Of a DNA stretch of 64,000 bases, positions 9,121-18,303 are shown in pieces. Below the pieces are notes generated by a model. That model did not search any database and had not been told where the DNA came from. It saw only the letters and a program-made list of their open reading frames with translations. How positions within the stretch are numbered: the first letter of the stretch is position 1; each line of letters starts with the position of its first letter. The DNA is taken from the NCBI GenBank assembly GCA_036010905.1, contig DASCMH010000036.1, positions 33,475-97,474 of the forward strand, written 5' to 3'. Origin of the DNA: SMWD01 sp002729875 (GTDB lineage: Bacteria; Pseudomonadota; Gammaproteobacteria; Steroidobacterales; GCA-2729495). The position numbers and the translations under genes are program-made.

Positions 9121-10374
9121 ATGATCCGACCGGTCGCGCTATTTGTCGGTCTGCGCTACCTGCAGACTCAGCGGAGCAACGGTTTTGCCTCTTTCGTCAG
9201 CATTGCGTCAGTCATTGGCGTAGCGCTCGGGGTCGCGGCATTGATTGTCGTGTTGTCGGTTATGAACGGGTTCGAGAATGAACTCCGTGCGCGGTTGCTG
9301 AGCCTGGCCGGTCATGCATCCATTAGTCCGCAGCAGACCTCTTTGCCGTGGCGTGAAATGCGCAAGGCGATTATCACCAATCCCGGGATAGAGGCAGCCG
9401 CCCCGTTCGTTGAGCTTGAGGCAATGCTGGCAAATGGACGCAACCTGTCAGGGGCTCTGCTGACCGGGGTTGAGCCGCGTTTTGAGCAGGATATCTCGGC
9501 GGTGGACCGACATATGCGTAGTGGTGCGCTGGCCGATTTGCGGCCCGGGCAGAACGCAATTATCCTTGGCCGCTCGTTGGCCTTGAAGCTGGGCGTTTAC
9601 CTCGGTGACTCATTGACGGTTATGGTGCCGCGCAAGCGGGCCGGTATCGGTCTGGATACGTCACTGCGGCGTTTCAGGATCGCCGGCATTTTTGAACTCG
9701 GGCTGCGTGACCACGATAGCGTCCGGGCGCTCGTGCATCTTGATGATGCGCGTGTTATGGCCGGGCTTGACAAACCTACTGTTGGTTTGCGGGTTAAAGC
9801 CGGCGATATTTTTTCCGCACCGCAGATCGTCAGGTCATGGACGCGTGACTGGGCAGCAGGTTCCGGAATCGATGTGGTGGTACGCGACTGGACTCAGGAT
9901 AATGCAACCTATTTTCGTGCCGTGCGTATCGAAAAAATCATGATGGCTCTGTTGTTGTCTTTAATCGTCGGCGTGGCGTTGTTTAATATTGTTGCAACCC
10001 TCGTCATGGTGGTTATAGATAAGCGGTCAGGCATTGCAATTCTGCAAACTCTGGGTTATTCGCGTCGTACGATCGTGCAGATATTTGTCTTGCAGGGCAT
10101 TATTGTCGGCTGGATTGGTGTCATTATCGGCGTCGGGCTCGGTATTGGAATGGCGATGAATGTGGCTCAACTCGCACCGCGTCTTGAGCAACTGTTTGGC
10201 TTCCAGTTCATGCCGGCCGATGTTTACTACCTGACCTCGTTGCCTGCGGATTTGCATCCTGGTGATGTTGTGTGGATTTCGCTTATAGCCTTGTTGACCA
10301 CTGCCCTGGCAACTATTTACCCGGCTTTTCGGGCTGCCGGTATCGCGCCGGCTGAAGTGCTGCGGTATGAGTAA
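9121..10374 (+). CDS. lolC: Lipoprotein-releasing ABC transporter permease (LolC/LolE family)
   Basis: This is one of two inner-membrane permeases of the LolCDE machine, which extracts outer-membrane lipoproteins and hands them to LolA. The 417 residues show the family layout: one N-terminal membrane helix (FASFVSIASVIGVALGVAALIVVLSV) followed by MNGFENELR, a large periplasmic domain, and three C-terminal helices beginning near residue 270 and ending with TIYPAFRAAGIAPAEVLRYE. The opening PVALFVGLRYLQ is closer to LolC than LolE of E. coli, hence the symbol, with caution. GGAGG at 9106-9110 precedes the ATG. The next permease gene overlaps it or starts just after it. Confidence 0.9.
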   Translation: MIRPVALFVGLRYLQTQRSNGFASFVSIASVIGVALGVAALIVVLSVMNGFENELRARLLSLAGHASISPQQTSLPWREMRKAIITNPGIEAAAPFVELEAMLANGRNLSGALLTGVEPRFEQDISAVDRHMRSGALADLRPGQNAIILGRSLALKLGVYLGDSLTVMVPRKRAGIGLDTSLRRFRIAGIFELGLRDHDSVRALVHLDDARVMAGLDKPTVGLRVKAGDIFSAPQIVRSWTRDWAAGSGIDVVVRDWTQDNATYFRAVRIEKIMMALLLSLIVGVALFNIVATLVMVVIDKRSGIAILQTLGYSRRTIVQIFVLQGIIVGWIGVIIGVGLGIGMAMNVAQLAPRLEQLFGFQFMPADVYYLTSLPADLHPGDVVWISLIALLTTALATIYPAFRAAGIAPAEVLRYE

Positions 10375-10387
10375 GGGTGTCAGGCGG

Positions 10388-11635
10388 ATGATAAAGCCCA
10401 TTGAGTTTGCTATCGCATTACGTTATTTGCGATCCAGGAATAAGAACCGCTTCATATCATTTATTTCGTTAACTTCAATTGCCGGGATTGGCATTGCGGT
10501 TGCGGTATTAATTGTCGTGCTATCGGTTATGAATGGCTTCGAGTATGAAGTTCGTGCCAGGATTCTGCAGGTGGTTTCCCATGCCGCGATTACCGACGCA
10601 GACGGCAGGCTTGAGGAATGGCAGTTGGTCGAAGATCTTGTCGCGGCACATCCGGAAACGGTGTCGGTTGCCCGGTTTGTCAGTGGTCAGGGTATGCTGG
10701 TGGGTGATGCCGATATCAAGGGTGTCGAGGTGCGTGGTATCGATCCTGCTGCGGAACTGCGGACTTCGGGCATTGGTGATCTCTTGCAGCAGGGGCAACT
10801 CGAGTCGCTTGAAGCGGGGCTGTTCAGAATTGTTATCGGCGGGGAATTGGCCGACCTGCTGGGGGTCGGGGTCGGCGACAAACTGATACTGGTGATTTCT
10901 CAGGGCGTTGTTACGCCGGCAGGACTTGCGCCGCGCATGCGTCGTTTCGAGGTCAGTGGGATTTTTACCGCTGGCATGTATGAATATGATCGTGGTCTCG
11001 TTTATGTCAATGTTGCTGACGCGGCGCGTTTGTTTCGCCTCGGCGATGCGGTAACCGGGATACGTCTGGCTGTTGCAGATCCGTTACGTGCGCAGGTCAC
11101 CGTACGAGCGATAGCTGAGACATTGGGGCGTGATGTGTTTATCACCGACTGGACCCGTCAGCACGCAAACTTTTTCCGCTCGATTCAGCTCACCAAGTCG
11201 ATCATCTTCGTCATCCTGCTACTGGTAGTTGCGGTAGCTGCATTCAATATCATTTCAACGCTTGTTATGGTGGTGCGGGAAAAGCGTGCAGAGATCGCTA
11301 TTCTTCGTACACTCGGCTCGTCTCCGGCCGGTGTGCTGGGAATATTTGTAATCCAGGGAGGCTTGATCGGTATTATCGGCACCCTGTTCGGCGTTGTGCT
11401 TGGTGTGGGCGTTGCGCTGAACCTTGATTGGATTGTGGCTGGTATCGAGCGCTGGATCGGTTTTCGCTTCCTCGCGCCGGATATTTATTTCATCAGTGAC
11501 TTTCCAAGTCGGTTGCGCCCCGATGATGTCTGGCAAGTTGCCGGTATTGCCGTTTTACTCGCATTTGCCTCGACTTTGTACCCGGCGTGGCGCGCTTCAG
11601 TCGCAGCGCCGGCAGAGGCATTGCGACATGAATGA
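10388..11635 (+). CDS. lolE: Lipoprotein-releasing ABC transporter permease, second subunit
   Basis: A second LolC/LolE-type permease with the same topology: an N-terminal helix around FISFISLTSIAGIGIAVAVLIVV, VMNGFEYEVR, a periplasmic domain, three C-terminal helices and a final STLYPAWRASVAAPAEALRHE. It should pair with the upstream permease as a heterodimer around LolD. I chose the ATG at 10388 because MIKPIEFAIALRYL matches usual family starts; an in-frame ATG at 10367 would overlap the upstream stop. The order permease-permease-ATPase differs from lolC-lolD-lolE of E. coli and Pseudomonas. Which of the two is functionally LolC or LolE is not decided by eye. Confidence 0.88.
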   Translation: MIKPIEFAIALRYLRSRNKNRFISFISLTSIAGIGIAVAVLIVVLSVMNGFEYEVRARILQVVSHAAITDADGRLEEWQLVEDLVAAHPETVSVARFVSGQGMLVGDADIKGVEVRGIDPAAELRTSGIGDLLQQGQLESLEAGLFRIVIGGELADLLGVGVGDKLILVISQGVVTPAGLAPRMRRFEVSGIFTAGMYEYDRGLVYVNVADAARLFRLGDAVTGIRLAVADPLRAQVTVRAIAETLGRDVFITDWTRQHANFFRSIQLTKSIIFVILLLVVAVAAFNIISTLVMVVREKRAEIAILRTLGSSPAGVLGIFVIQGGLIGIIGTLFGVVLGVGVALNLDWIVAGIERWIGFRFLAPDIYFISDFPSRLRPDDVWQVAGIAVLLAFASTLYPAWRASVAAPAEALRHE

Positions 11636-11674
11636 GCAGAACAACCATCAGCGGACGGACAGGGTCAGGTACAG

Positions 11675-12415
11675 ATGAATTCAGACATTCCCAAGCTCGA
11701 AGACCCGGCGAAACTGCCGCTATATTGTCAAGGACTGACCAGGTTCTTTACTGAGGGTGGCCGGCGACTGGAGGTGCTCAGGGGCGTCGAATTATCGGTT
11801 AGTCCTGGTGAGACGCTGGCGATTATTGGTGCTTCCGGCTCCGGCAAGACGACCCTGTTGCAGTTACTGGGCGGGCTTGATAAGCCGTCAGCCGGCCGGG
11901 TGCAGATCCTGGGGCAGGATCTTGGCAGCCTGAGCAATGCCGAGTGCGGCCAGATCAGGAATCAATCACTGGGTTTTGTTTATCAGTTTCATCATTTGCT
12001 ACCTGAATTTACCGCAGTCGAAAACGTTGCGATGCCATTACTGCTTCGTCGGGATTCAATTTCTGATGTTCAGGGGCGGGCGGAAACATTGCTTGAACGG
12101 GTTGGTCTCGCCGATCGGTTGCGCCACAGGCCGGGAGAATTATCGGGTGGAGAGCGTCAGCGAGTTGCCGTCGCACGAGCGCTCGTGACTGAACCGGCGG
12201 TCGTATTGGCCGATGAACCGACCGGAAATCTCGATCATCGGTCGGGGTTGCAAACCCTGGAACTGATGCTGGAATTGAAGGAAGAAACCGGCACGAGCCT
12301 CGTTATCGTTACCCATTCGGGCGAGATAGCCGAACGCATGTCACGGGTACTGGAACTCGAGGGGGGGATATTGCGTGAGGTGATTACCCCGGATGGTGTC
12401 CGGGGTGCCGGTTAA
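11675..12415 (+). CDS. lolD: Lipoprotein-releasing system ATPase LolD
   Basis: LolD is the cytoplasmic ABC ATPase powering lipoprotein release. In 246 residues it shows Walker A GASGSGKTT (about 51-59), the characteristic Q-loop/LolD motif FVYQFHHLLPEFTAVENV, signature LSGGERQRVAVARAL, Walker B VVLADEPTGNLD and the switch histidine in IVTHSGE. It begins about 40 bases after lolE and is the last gene of the lol operon; the DUF2062 gene converges on it with a 4-base overlap of the stop regions. Confidence 0.95.
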   Translation: MNSDIPKLEDPAKLPLYCQGLTRFFTEGGRRLEVLRGVELSVSPGETLAIIGASGSGKTTLLQLLGGLDKPSAGRVQILGQDLGSLSNAECGQIRNQSLGFVYQFHHLLPEFTAVENVAMPLLLRRDSISDVQGRAETLLERVGLADRLRHRPGELSGGERQRVAVARALVTEPAVVLADEPTGNLDHRSGLQTLELMLELKEETGTSLVIVTHSGEIAERMSRVLELEGGILREVITPDGVRGAG

Positions 12416-12927
12416 CGGTTGTTGATGTGCCGGCGGCGATAGCGCGCCGCAACAATTAGCCGCCAGGTAACGCTGACGGACAAGTATCCTATCGAAGCGA
12501 CAATCGTCGCAGAAATAAAACAGCCGAGCAGCAGGGGTTTCCAGATCGCGATAAAACCGGTCGTGACCCATTCCCATGACAAATCGATCGTAAAGTTGGC
12601 GGGTGGAATATCCAGGATCAGTCGGCCGAGATTGTATTCCCAATAGAATATGGGCCCCATCGTCAGGGGATTGGTGATTAACGGGGTGACGGCGACGATC
12701 GGCATATTAACCCTGAGCAACAAGCCGGCAAGTATCGCAATAATGGTCTGACCGGGCAGCGGTAACAGGCCGATGAACAAGCCGACCCATATTGCGCCAG
12801 CGACACTTCTGCGACTCACGGACAGAAATGTCGGGTGAGTGAATAACATTTCAAAACGGCGCAGGTACCACGGTCTTTCTTTCCCTAGATAACCGCTGGA
12901 AACACGTCTGAAAAATCGTCTGGGCAT
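12412..12927 (-). CDS. DUF2062 membrane protein
   Basis: A 171-residue inner-membrane protein of the DUF2062 family. The diagnostic region is GLFIGLLPLPGQTIIAILAGLL followed by NMPIVAVTPLITNPLT, and two or three membrane helices are visible. The N terminus is basic (PRRFFRRV). The molecular role of this family is not established. It lies between lolD and comEC in opposite orientation, the same location and orientation as in Pseudomonas, so the placement is ancestral. Confidence 0.85.
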   Translation of the reverse strand: MPRRFFRRVSSGYLGKERPWYLRRFEMLFTHPTFLSVSRRSVAGAIWVGLFIGLLPLPGQTIIAILAGLLLRVNMPIVAVTPLITNPLTMGPIFYWEYNLGRLILDIPPANFTIDLSWEWVTTGFIAIWKPLLLGCFISATIVASIGYLSVSVTWRLIVAARYRRRHINNR

Positions 12928-13041
12928 TACCTAATATTCGTCAAGTTTAGTCGCTATGGAGTGGCATGGCCGGTGTGGCGAATGCCATTTAAAACAAAAT
13001 CGCATGGGCTTGATTATCCAGTTTCTACGGCAAAGCGAAAT

Positions 13042-15420
13042 ATGGTTGCGCTAACTTTTCTGACATCGGCAGCTATTTTTTTACTCTGTTTTTGTGTTCC
13101 AACGAGCCTGTTTGCGGTTTTTCCCGAAATATTGTCGCTGGGCGTACTGCTGGCAGGGTTTTATGCGGGGCTTCGTGGCGTAGCCGTGTTGCTGCCGGTT
13201 TGCTTGGCAATATTGACCGCGGCCTGGATTTTAGAGGCGCGCCTGGCTCCGCAACTGCAGGGTCGTGATCTCAGGTTAAGCGGTGAAGTCTGTGATATTC
13301 CGGTACTTGAGGGTGGAGTGCAGCGCTTTCTGCTGGTCATCGACAGCGCACAGCGCGGCCCGGGTATCCCCGAGCGGGTTTTAATCAGTTGGTATCAGTC
13401 CAAAACACTCGTAAGTGCCGGTGAGCGCTGGCAACTGACGCTCAGGCTCAAGCGCCCGCGAGGCACCAGCAATCCGGCTGGTTTTGATTTCGAGCGCTGG
13501 GCATTTATGCGCGCCATAGGCGCCAGCGGATATGTACGTCAATCAGTGGCCAACCGGCGTTTGTCGTCGGCGGGTGGGGGCTGCGTCCTGGCTGCCTTTC
13601 GCCAGCAGGTTGCAGTTGACCTGGCGGCGGCACTGCCGAAGGCTGCGGCGCTTGGGCATCTGCTGGCGCTCGCTGTCGGCGTTCGCAACCTGCTTGATGA
13701 TAACGATTGGCTGGTTTTACGCCGCACCGGTAGCGCACATCTGATGGCAATTTCCGGTTTGCATATTGGTCTCGCGGCCGGTTTTGCCTTCTTTTTATGC
13801 CGTCAGCTGGGTCGCTGCTTACTGCTCGCCCATATTGACTGCCGGCCACTGGTGATTGCCCGCGCTGGTGCATTGACGGGTGCGTTACTCTATAGCGCAC
13901 TGGCCGGGTTTGCCGTACCGACGGTCAGGGCTTTGGTGATGACTGCAGCCGTGATCCTGTTAACCGGTCTGCGGCGTTCGCTTCCGCCCTCGGCCATCCT
14001 GGCTACCGCGTTGTATGTCATCCTGTGGATCGAACCCTTCGCCATGCTGGCACCGGGCTTCTGGTTGTCATTTGGTGCGGTTTTCGTGCTGCTGATGTCC
14101 GGGTTCGGCGGGTTGTATTTTGTGGCTGAGTCGGGCACGCGCACAGAGCGGGCGTGGAGCCGGTTCCGGCAACTATTGCGGGCTCAATTGTGTATCAGTG
14201 TGGGTCTGCTGCCCGCCAGCGCAGTATTTTTTGGCCAGGTTTCCCTGGTTGCCCCGCTGGTTAACCTGATCATAGTGCCGTTGTTTGCCGTATCGATCGT
14301 GCCGTTACTAATTATCGGTGTCATTGCTTTGAACCCGTTGCCGGCCCTGGCCAGTGCGGTGCTCGGGATGGCCGACTTTATCCTGGGCAACCTGCTTTCA
14401 GTGCTGGCCGGTCTGAATCGCTGTGCCCTGATACCGGTAGCGGTAGATCTGCCGGGCGTATCCGGGTTGGTGGGCGGAATTTGCATCCTCATTGCGGCGG
14501 TACTGATCTGGCCGCGGCCGCTCCCGGTCAGAACGCGTGTGGTCATACTGTTATTCGTGTTGCTGTCTGTAGCTGTCACACGCAGCGAACTACCGGCGTT
14601 ACGTGTCATCGTCATGGATGTAGGCCAGGGAATGGCTATCCTGGTACAAACCCCCGGTTACAACCTGTTGTTTGATACCGGTCCGCGCTATCGCCACGGT
14701 GATGCGGGGCGCAGCATTGTGATTCCTTTACTGCGCCACTACGGTGTCATGCAACTTGACCATCTGATTGTTTCGCATGCTGATGCCGATCATGCCGGCG
14801 GCGCCCGCAGTGTACTTGGCAGTTATCCGGGCACTGAATTGCTGGCGCCTGAATTACTCGAGGTGCCGGCGGAGCGGTTTCAGCGGTGCCGTACGGGACA
14901 GCATTGGCAGCGCGATGGAGTTAATTTTAGGATTTTGCATCCGGGACCGGAAGCAGCTTCCGGCCTGTGGTCGGAGAATGACGCGTCATGTGTGCTACTC
15001 GTGCAGTCTGAGCAGTTCGGTTTGTTGTTTCCGGGAGATATCGAACGGCGTGCCGAATCCCGGCTGGTCGCCGGCGGTGCATTGCCGGCAGTCGACCTGG
15101 TTATCGCACCTCATCACGGCAGTCGTACCTCTTCGACACCGGCCTTGGTGGCGACAACCCGGCCCGAGTTTGTCGTTTTTTCGGCCGGGCATCGGAATCG
15201 GTGGCATTTTCCGGCATTGGAAGTGCGCAAACGCTGGTCTGCAGGGGGTGCCTGTATGCTGAGTACCGGTGATTCAGGGGCTCTTGTTTTCGCGGCGCAT
15301 GGTGACGGTCCACTACAATTGGTGGAGCGTTACCGCGTTGATCAGGCTCGAATCTGGACCGAGGCAGGATCTGCACTGCCGCCGGAGCGCCGTTGTCGGG
15401 TGCCGGGCGCTACAAATTAG
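13042..15420 (+). CDS. comEC: DNA internalization protein ComEC/Rec2
   Basis: ComEC is the inner-membrane channel that passes single-stranded DNA to the cytoplasm during natural transformation. Three parts are visible. The N-terminal helices and an OB-like soluble domain come first. The competence domain follows, with GSAHLMAISGLHIGLAAG and many membrane helices. The C-terminal metallo-beta-lactamase-like domain has MDVGQGMAILV, SHADADHAGG and APHHGSRTS. The ATG at 13042 puts the first hydrophobic helix at the very N terminus, as in homologues. The frame is open to a GTG at 12961 and an ATG at 12979, so the start is uncertain. Without a start preference the protein has 792 to 819 residues. 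Confidence 0.92.
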   Translation: MVALTFLTSAAIFLLCFCVPTSLFAVFPEILSLGVLLAGFYAGLRGVAVLLPVCLAILTAAWILEARLAPQLQGRDLRLSGEVCDIPVLEGGVQRFLLVIDSAQRGPGIPERVLISWYQSKTLVSAGERWQLTLRLKRPRGTSNPAGFDFERWAFMRAIGASGYVRQSVANRRLSSAGGGCVLAAFRQQVAVDLAAALPKAAALGHLLALAVGVRNLLDDNDWLVLRRTGSAHLMAISGLHIGLAAGFAFFLCRQLGRCLLLAHIDCRPLVIARAGALTGALLYSALAGFAVPTVRALVMTAAVILLTGLRRSLPPSAILATALYVILWIEPFAMLAPGFWLSFGAVFVLLMSGFGGLYFVAESGTRTERAWSRFRQLLRAQLCISVGLLPASAVFFGQVSLVAPLVNLIIVPLFAVSIVPLLIIGVIALNPLPALASAVLGMADFILGNLLSVLAGLNRCALIPVAVDLPGVSGLVGGICILIAAVLIWPRPLPVRTRVVILLFVLLSVAVTRSELPALRVIVMDVGQGMAILVQTPGYNLLFDTGPRYRHGDAGRSIVIPLLRHYGVMQLDHLIVSHADADHAGGARSVLGSYPGTELLAPELLEVPAERFQRCRTGQHWQRDGVNFRILHPGPEAASGLWSENDASCVLLVQSEQFGLLFPGDIERRAESRLVAGGALPAVDLVIAPHHGSRTSSTPALVATTRPEFVVFSAGHRNRWHFPALEVRKRWSAGGACMLSTGDSGALVFAAHGDGPLQLVERYRVDQARIWTEAGSALPPERRCRVPGATN

Positions 15421-15468
15421 TGTGTTGCCCGGTTATAGTGCGCCCATTGGATTGTGAGTGTGTTGTAG

Positions 15469-16125
15469 ATGTTTGAGATCGTAAAGTCCGGCGGCTGGCT
15501 GATGTTACCCATCATCATCTGTTCGGTCATTGCAGCGGCAATCATCATTGAGAGGCTCTGGGCGCTGCAACCGCGACGGGTGTTGCCAAAGAACCTGTCT
15601 CGTCAGGTCTGGGAGTGGGTTAGCAAGAACCAGCTTAATCACTCGCATATCGAGTCGTTGCACCAGGGCTCACCGCTTGGTGAAATTCTTGCCGCAGGGC
15701 TTGTTAATCGGCATCGGCAGCGCGAAATCCTGAAAGAAAGCATCGAAGATGCCGGCCGTCAGGTTGTTCACGACCTGGAGCGATTTCTGAATTCACTTGG
15801 TACCATTGCAGCAATTTCACCGTTATTGGGTTTGTTGGGTACCGTTATCGGCATGGTTAAGGTGTTTGCCGCCATTACGACTCATGGGGTCGGTGATCCG
15901 GCCGTACTGGCCGGAGGGATTTCCGAGGCGTTGATCACCACGGCAGCGGGCCTGACGGTGGCGATTCCGTCGTTGATCGGCTATCGCTATCTGAATGGTA
16001 AAGTCGATGCCCTGGCCGTGCAGATGGAAAAGGAAGCTATCACGATGATTGAGGCATTGCTGCGCAAACAGTATATGGACACGTTGGGAGACGGCGATGA
16101 AACTCCGGTCAGGAACACGGCTTGA
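15469..16125 (+). CDS. exbB: ExbB/TolQ family proton channel protein
   Basis: ExbB forms the pentameric inner-membrane proton channel that energizes TonB-dependent transport or a Tol-type system. The 218 residues contain an N-terminal helix (GGWLMLPIIICSVIAAAIIIERLWAL), the conserved block SPLLGLLGTVIGMVKVFAAI and a final helix ALITTAAGLTVAIPSLIGY, giving the usual three-helix MotA/TolQ/ExbB fold. The downstream exbD start lies inside its last codons, so the pair is coupled. No tonB is nearby. The presence of comEC before and lpxK after matches the Pseudomonas order. Confidence 0.93.
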   Translation: MFEIVKSGGWLMLPIIICSVIAAAIIIERLWALQPRRVLPKNLSRQVWEWVSKNQLNHSHIESLHQGSPLGEILAAGLVNRHRQREILKESIEDAGRQVVHDLERFLNSLGTIAAISPLLGLLGTVIGMVKVFAAITTHGVGDPAVLAGGISEALITTAAGLTVAIPSLIGYRYLNGKVDALAVQMEKEAITMIEALLRKQYMDTLGDGDETPVRNTA

Positions 16126-16525
16126 GCCGGAAATCAACCTGACGTCGCTGATTGACGTTGTATTGTTATTGCTGGTTTTCTTTATGGTTACGACAAGTTT
16201 TGTGCGTGAATCGAAATTAACGATACGCTTGCCTGAAGTCAATGATTCGGGCGGGCCGGTCAACCAGGCTCCGGTCCTTGAGATCACGGTATCAGCGAGC
16301 GGGCGTTACCTTGTCAATAAACGTGCCTTGATTGACAGTCGTGCCGAAACGCTGAGGGCGGCCATTATTAAATTGTTTCCTGACCTTGATGTTGAGAGTG
16401 TCACGATTACGGCGGATGCACAGGCAAGTCATCAATCCGTTGTGACCGCAATGGATGTGGCGGGCAAGCTCGGCCTGGTAAATGTAAATATCGCAACCGT
16501 TTCCACGACGGATAAAATTCAATAG
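16097..16525 (+). CDS. exbD: Biopolymer transport protein ExbD
   Basis: ExbD is the single-helix partner of ExbB carrying the essential membrane aspartate, seen here in LTSLIDVVLLLLVFFMV near residue 20. The rest (ESKLTIRLPEVN ... VTITADAQASHQSVV) is the periplasmic domain. I start it at the ATG at 16097, preceded by GGGAG at 16086-16090; this gives 142 residues and begins MKLRSG. The frame is open further upstream, but that region is inside exbB. Confidence 0.94.
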   Translation: MKLRSGTRLEPEINLTSLIDVVLLLLVFFMVTTSFVRESKLTIRLPEVNDSGGPVNQAPVLEITVSASGRYLVNKRALIDSRAETLRAAIIKLFPDLDVESVTITADAQASHQSVVTAMDVAGKLGLVNVNIATVSTTDKIQ

Positions 16526-16533
16526 CCTGCAAT

Positions 16534-18303
16534 ATGCCGACTTTATCGACAGGCCTGACTCCTGCCGTCGTATACCGACGGTTGCTGAATATTTGTAAGC
16601 CATATTGGAAGATATTCGTCGTTGCGGCAATCGCAATGGTGTTCTATGCCATTACGGATACAGGTTTTGCGTTTTTAATAAAAAACCTGATGCAGTATCT
16701 CGATCCGGAAGGCCTTAGCGATCAGGAGTTATTAATCCGGCGGTTTCTTCCGCTCGCAATCCTTGGTTTATTTGTTGTTCGTGGCCTGGTGGCATTTCTT
16801 TCGGCTTATTGTCTCGGTTGGATCGGACGCAATGTCATCAAGGTTTTACGCGGCCAGGCTTTCGAAAAATTTCTGGGTTTGCCGACCAGCTTTTTCGATT
16901 CTGTTTCGGCCGGAGAGATGTTGTCGCGCCTGACTTATAACGTAGAGCAGGTCGCTGAGGCCACATCGAATGTTGTTACGGTACTGATTCGCGATACGTT
17001 GACGATCATATGCCTGTTGGCTTACATGACATACCTGAGTCCGTCTCTTACCGGAATTCTGTTGGTAACCGGACCGTTGATGGCGTTAGTTATTTCCATT
17101 CTGAGTAAGATTTTTCGGCGCTACAGCGCGCGGATTCAGAGTTCCGTCGGAGATGTCGCGAGGATTACCGAGGAAGCCTTGCAAAGCCACCGCATCGTGA
17201 AGATGTTTGCCGGGCAAAAATATGAAAGTGAGCGTTTCGCTGTAGTCAATAAAAAGAATATGCGCCTGAATATGCGTCTGATCGCCTCACGCGCCGCTGG
17301 CGATGGGGTGACAAATCTTGTTATTGCAATCGGTGTTGCCAGCGTAATCTACTTCGTCATGTTTGAGAGTTTTCGTCCGCAAGCCGCGGAACTGGCCGGT
17401 TTCATCACTGCGATGGTCTTCCTGCTGCGACCGATACGCCAGATTACCAACATCAATGTGTCGATACAAAAGGGCATTGCAGCCGGGGCCAGTATCTTCG
17501 AACTGCTGGATGAGCCCGGAGAACCGGATGTCGGCACATGCACGGTCGAGCGTTCATCCGGGCACATTGAGTTTAAAGCGGTTGGGTTTACCTATAACGA
17601 ACAAAAGGGGTCTGTTCTCAGGGATATTTCACTCAAGGTTGAGAGCGGTGAAATGTTGGCAATTGTCGGTCGCTCCGGTAGTGGCAAGTCAACGCTGGTT
17701 AGCCTGGTGCCGCGTTTCTATGATCCGGCATCCGGGCAGATCTTGCTTGATGGCCGGCCGTTACAGGAATACCGGTTGACAAATTTGCGTGATCAGATAA
17801 GCCTGGTTAGCCAGGAGGTCGTACTGTTCAATGATACGATTGCCAATAACATTGCTTATGGCAGCCTGAGAGGTTCGTCTCATGAACAGATCATGCAGGC
17901 AGCACAGGCCGCTCATGTGGACGAGTTTGCCGATAAAATGCCGGACGGGCTTGCTACCCAGGTAGGCGATCGTGGTGTCTTGCTGTCAGGAGGGCAGCGC
18001 CAACGTATTGCGATCGCCAGGGCGTTACTCAAGAATGCACCAATCTTGATTCTTGATGAGGCGACATCAGCGCTGGATACCGCATCCGAGAGACATATTC
18101 AGCAAGCGGTGGAGCAACTGGTTCTGGACCGTACGACATTTGTAATCGCACATAGACTGTCGACAGTTGAGGGGGCAGATCGGATTATCGTCATGTCAGC
18201 AGGACGTATTGTGGAAGTTGGCAATCATGCCGAGTTGTTAAGTCAGGGTGGCGAGTACGCACAGTTGGCCCGCATGCAGTTCAAAGATGAGGTCACCAGT
18301 TAG
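16534..18303 (+). CDS. msbA: Lipid A export ATP-binding/permease protein MsbA
   Basis: MsbA flips lipid A-core across the inner membrane. The 589 residues comprise a six-helix type IV ABC transmembrane domain (first ~330 residues, with SFFDSVSAGEMLSRLTYN) and a nucleotide-binding domain with Walker A VGRSGSGKST, signature LSGGQRQRIAIARALL, Walker B ILILDEATSALD and switch His in FVIAHRLST. The lpxK start lies inside its final codons. The msbA-lpxK pair is as in E. coli, but here it follows exbBD as lpxK does in Pseudomonas. Confidence 0.95.
   Translation: MPTLSTGLTPAVVYRRLLNICKPYWKIFVVAAIAMVFYAITDTGFAFLIKNLMQYLDPEGLSDQELLIRRFLPLAILGLFVVRGLVAFLSAYCLGWIGRNVIKVLRGQAFEKFLGLPTSFFDSVSAGEMLSRLTYNVEQVAEATSNVVTVLIRDTLTIICLLAYMTYLSPSLTGILLVTGPLMALVISILSKIFRRYSARIQSSVGDVARITEEALQSHRIVKMFAGQKYESERFAVVNKKNMRLNMRLIASRAAGDGVTNLVIAIGVASVIYFVMFESFRPQAAELAGFITAMVFLLRPIRQITNINVSIQKGIAAGASIFELLDEPGEPDVGTCTVERSSGHIEFKAVGFTYNEQKGSVLRDISLKVESGEMLAIVGRSGSGKSTLVSLVPRFYDPASGQILLDGRPLQEYRLTNLRDQISLVSQEVVLFNDTIANNIAYGSLRGSSHEQIMQAAQAAHVDEFADKMPDGLATQVGDRGVLLSGGQRQRIAIARALLKNAPILILDEATSALDTASERHIQQAVEQLVLDRTTFVIAHRLSTVEGADRIIVMSAGRIVEVGNHAELLSQGGEYAQLARMQFKDEVTS

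Noticed and set aside
9121..11635. Two similar LolC/LolE-type genes seen as a recent tandem duplication
   Set aside because: Their sequences diverge strongly outside shared motifs, and two permeases are normal for a heterodimeric LolCDE transporter.
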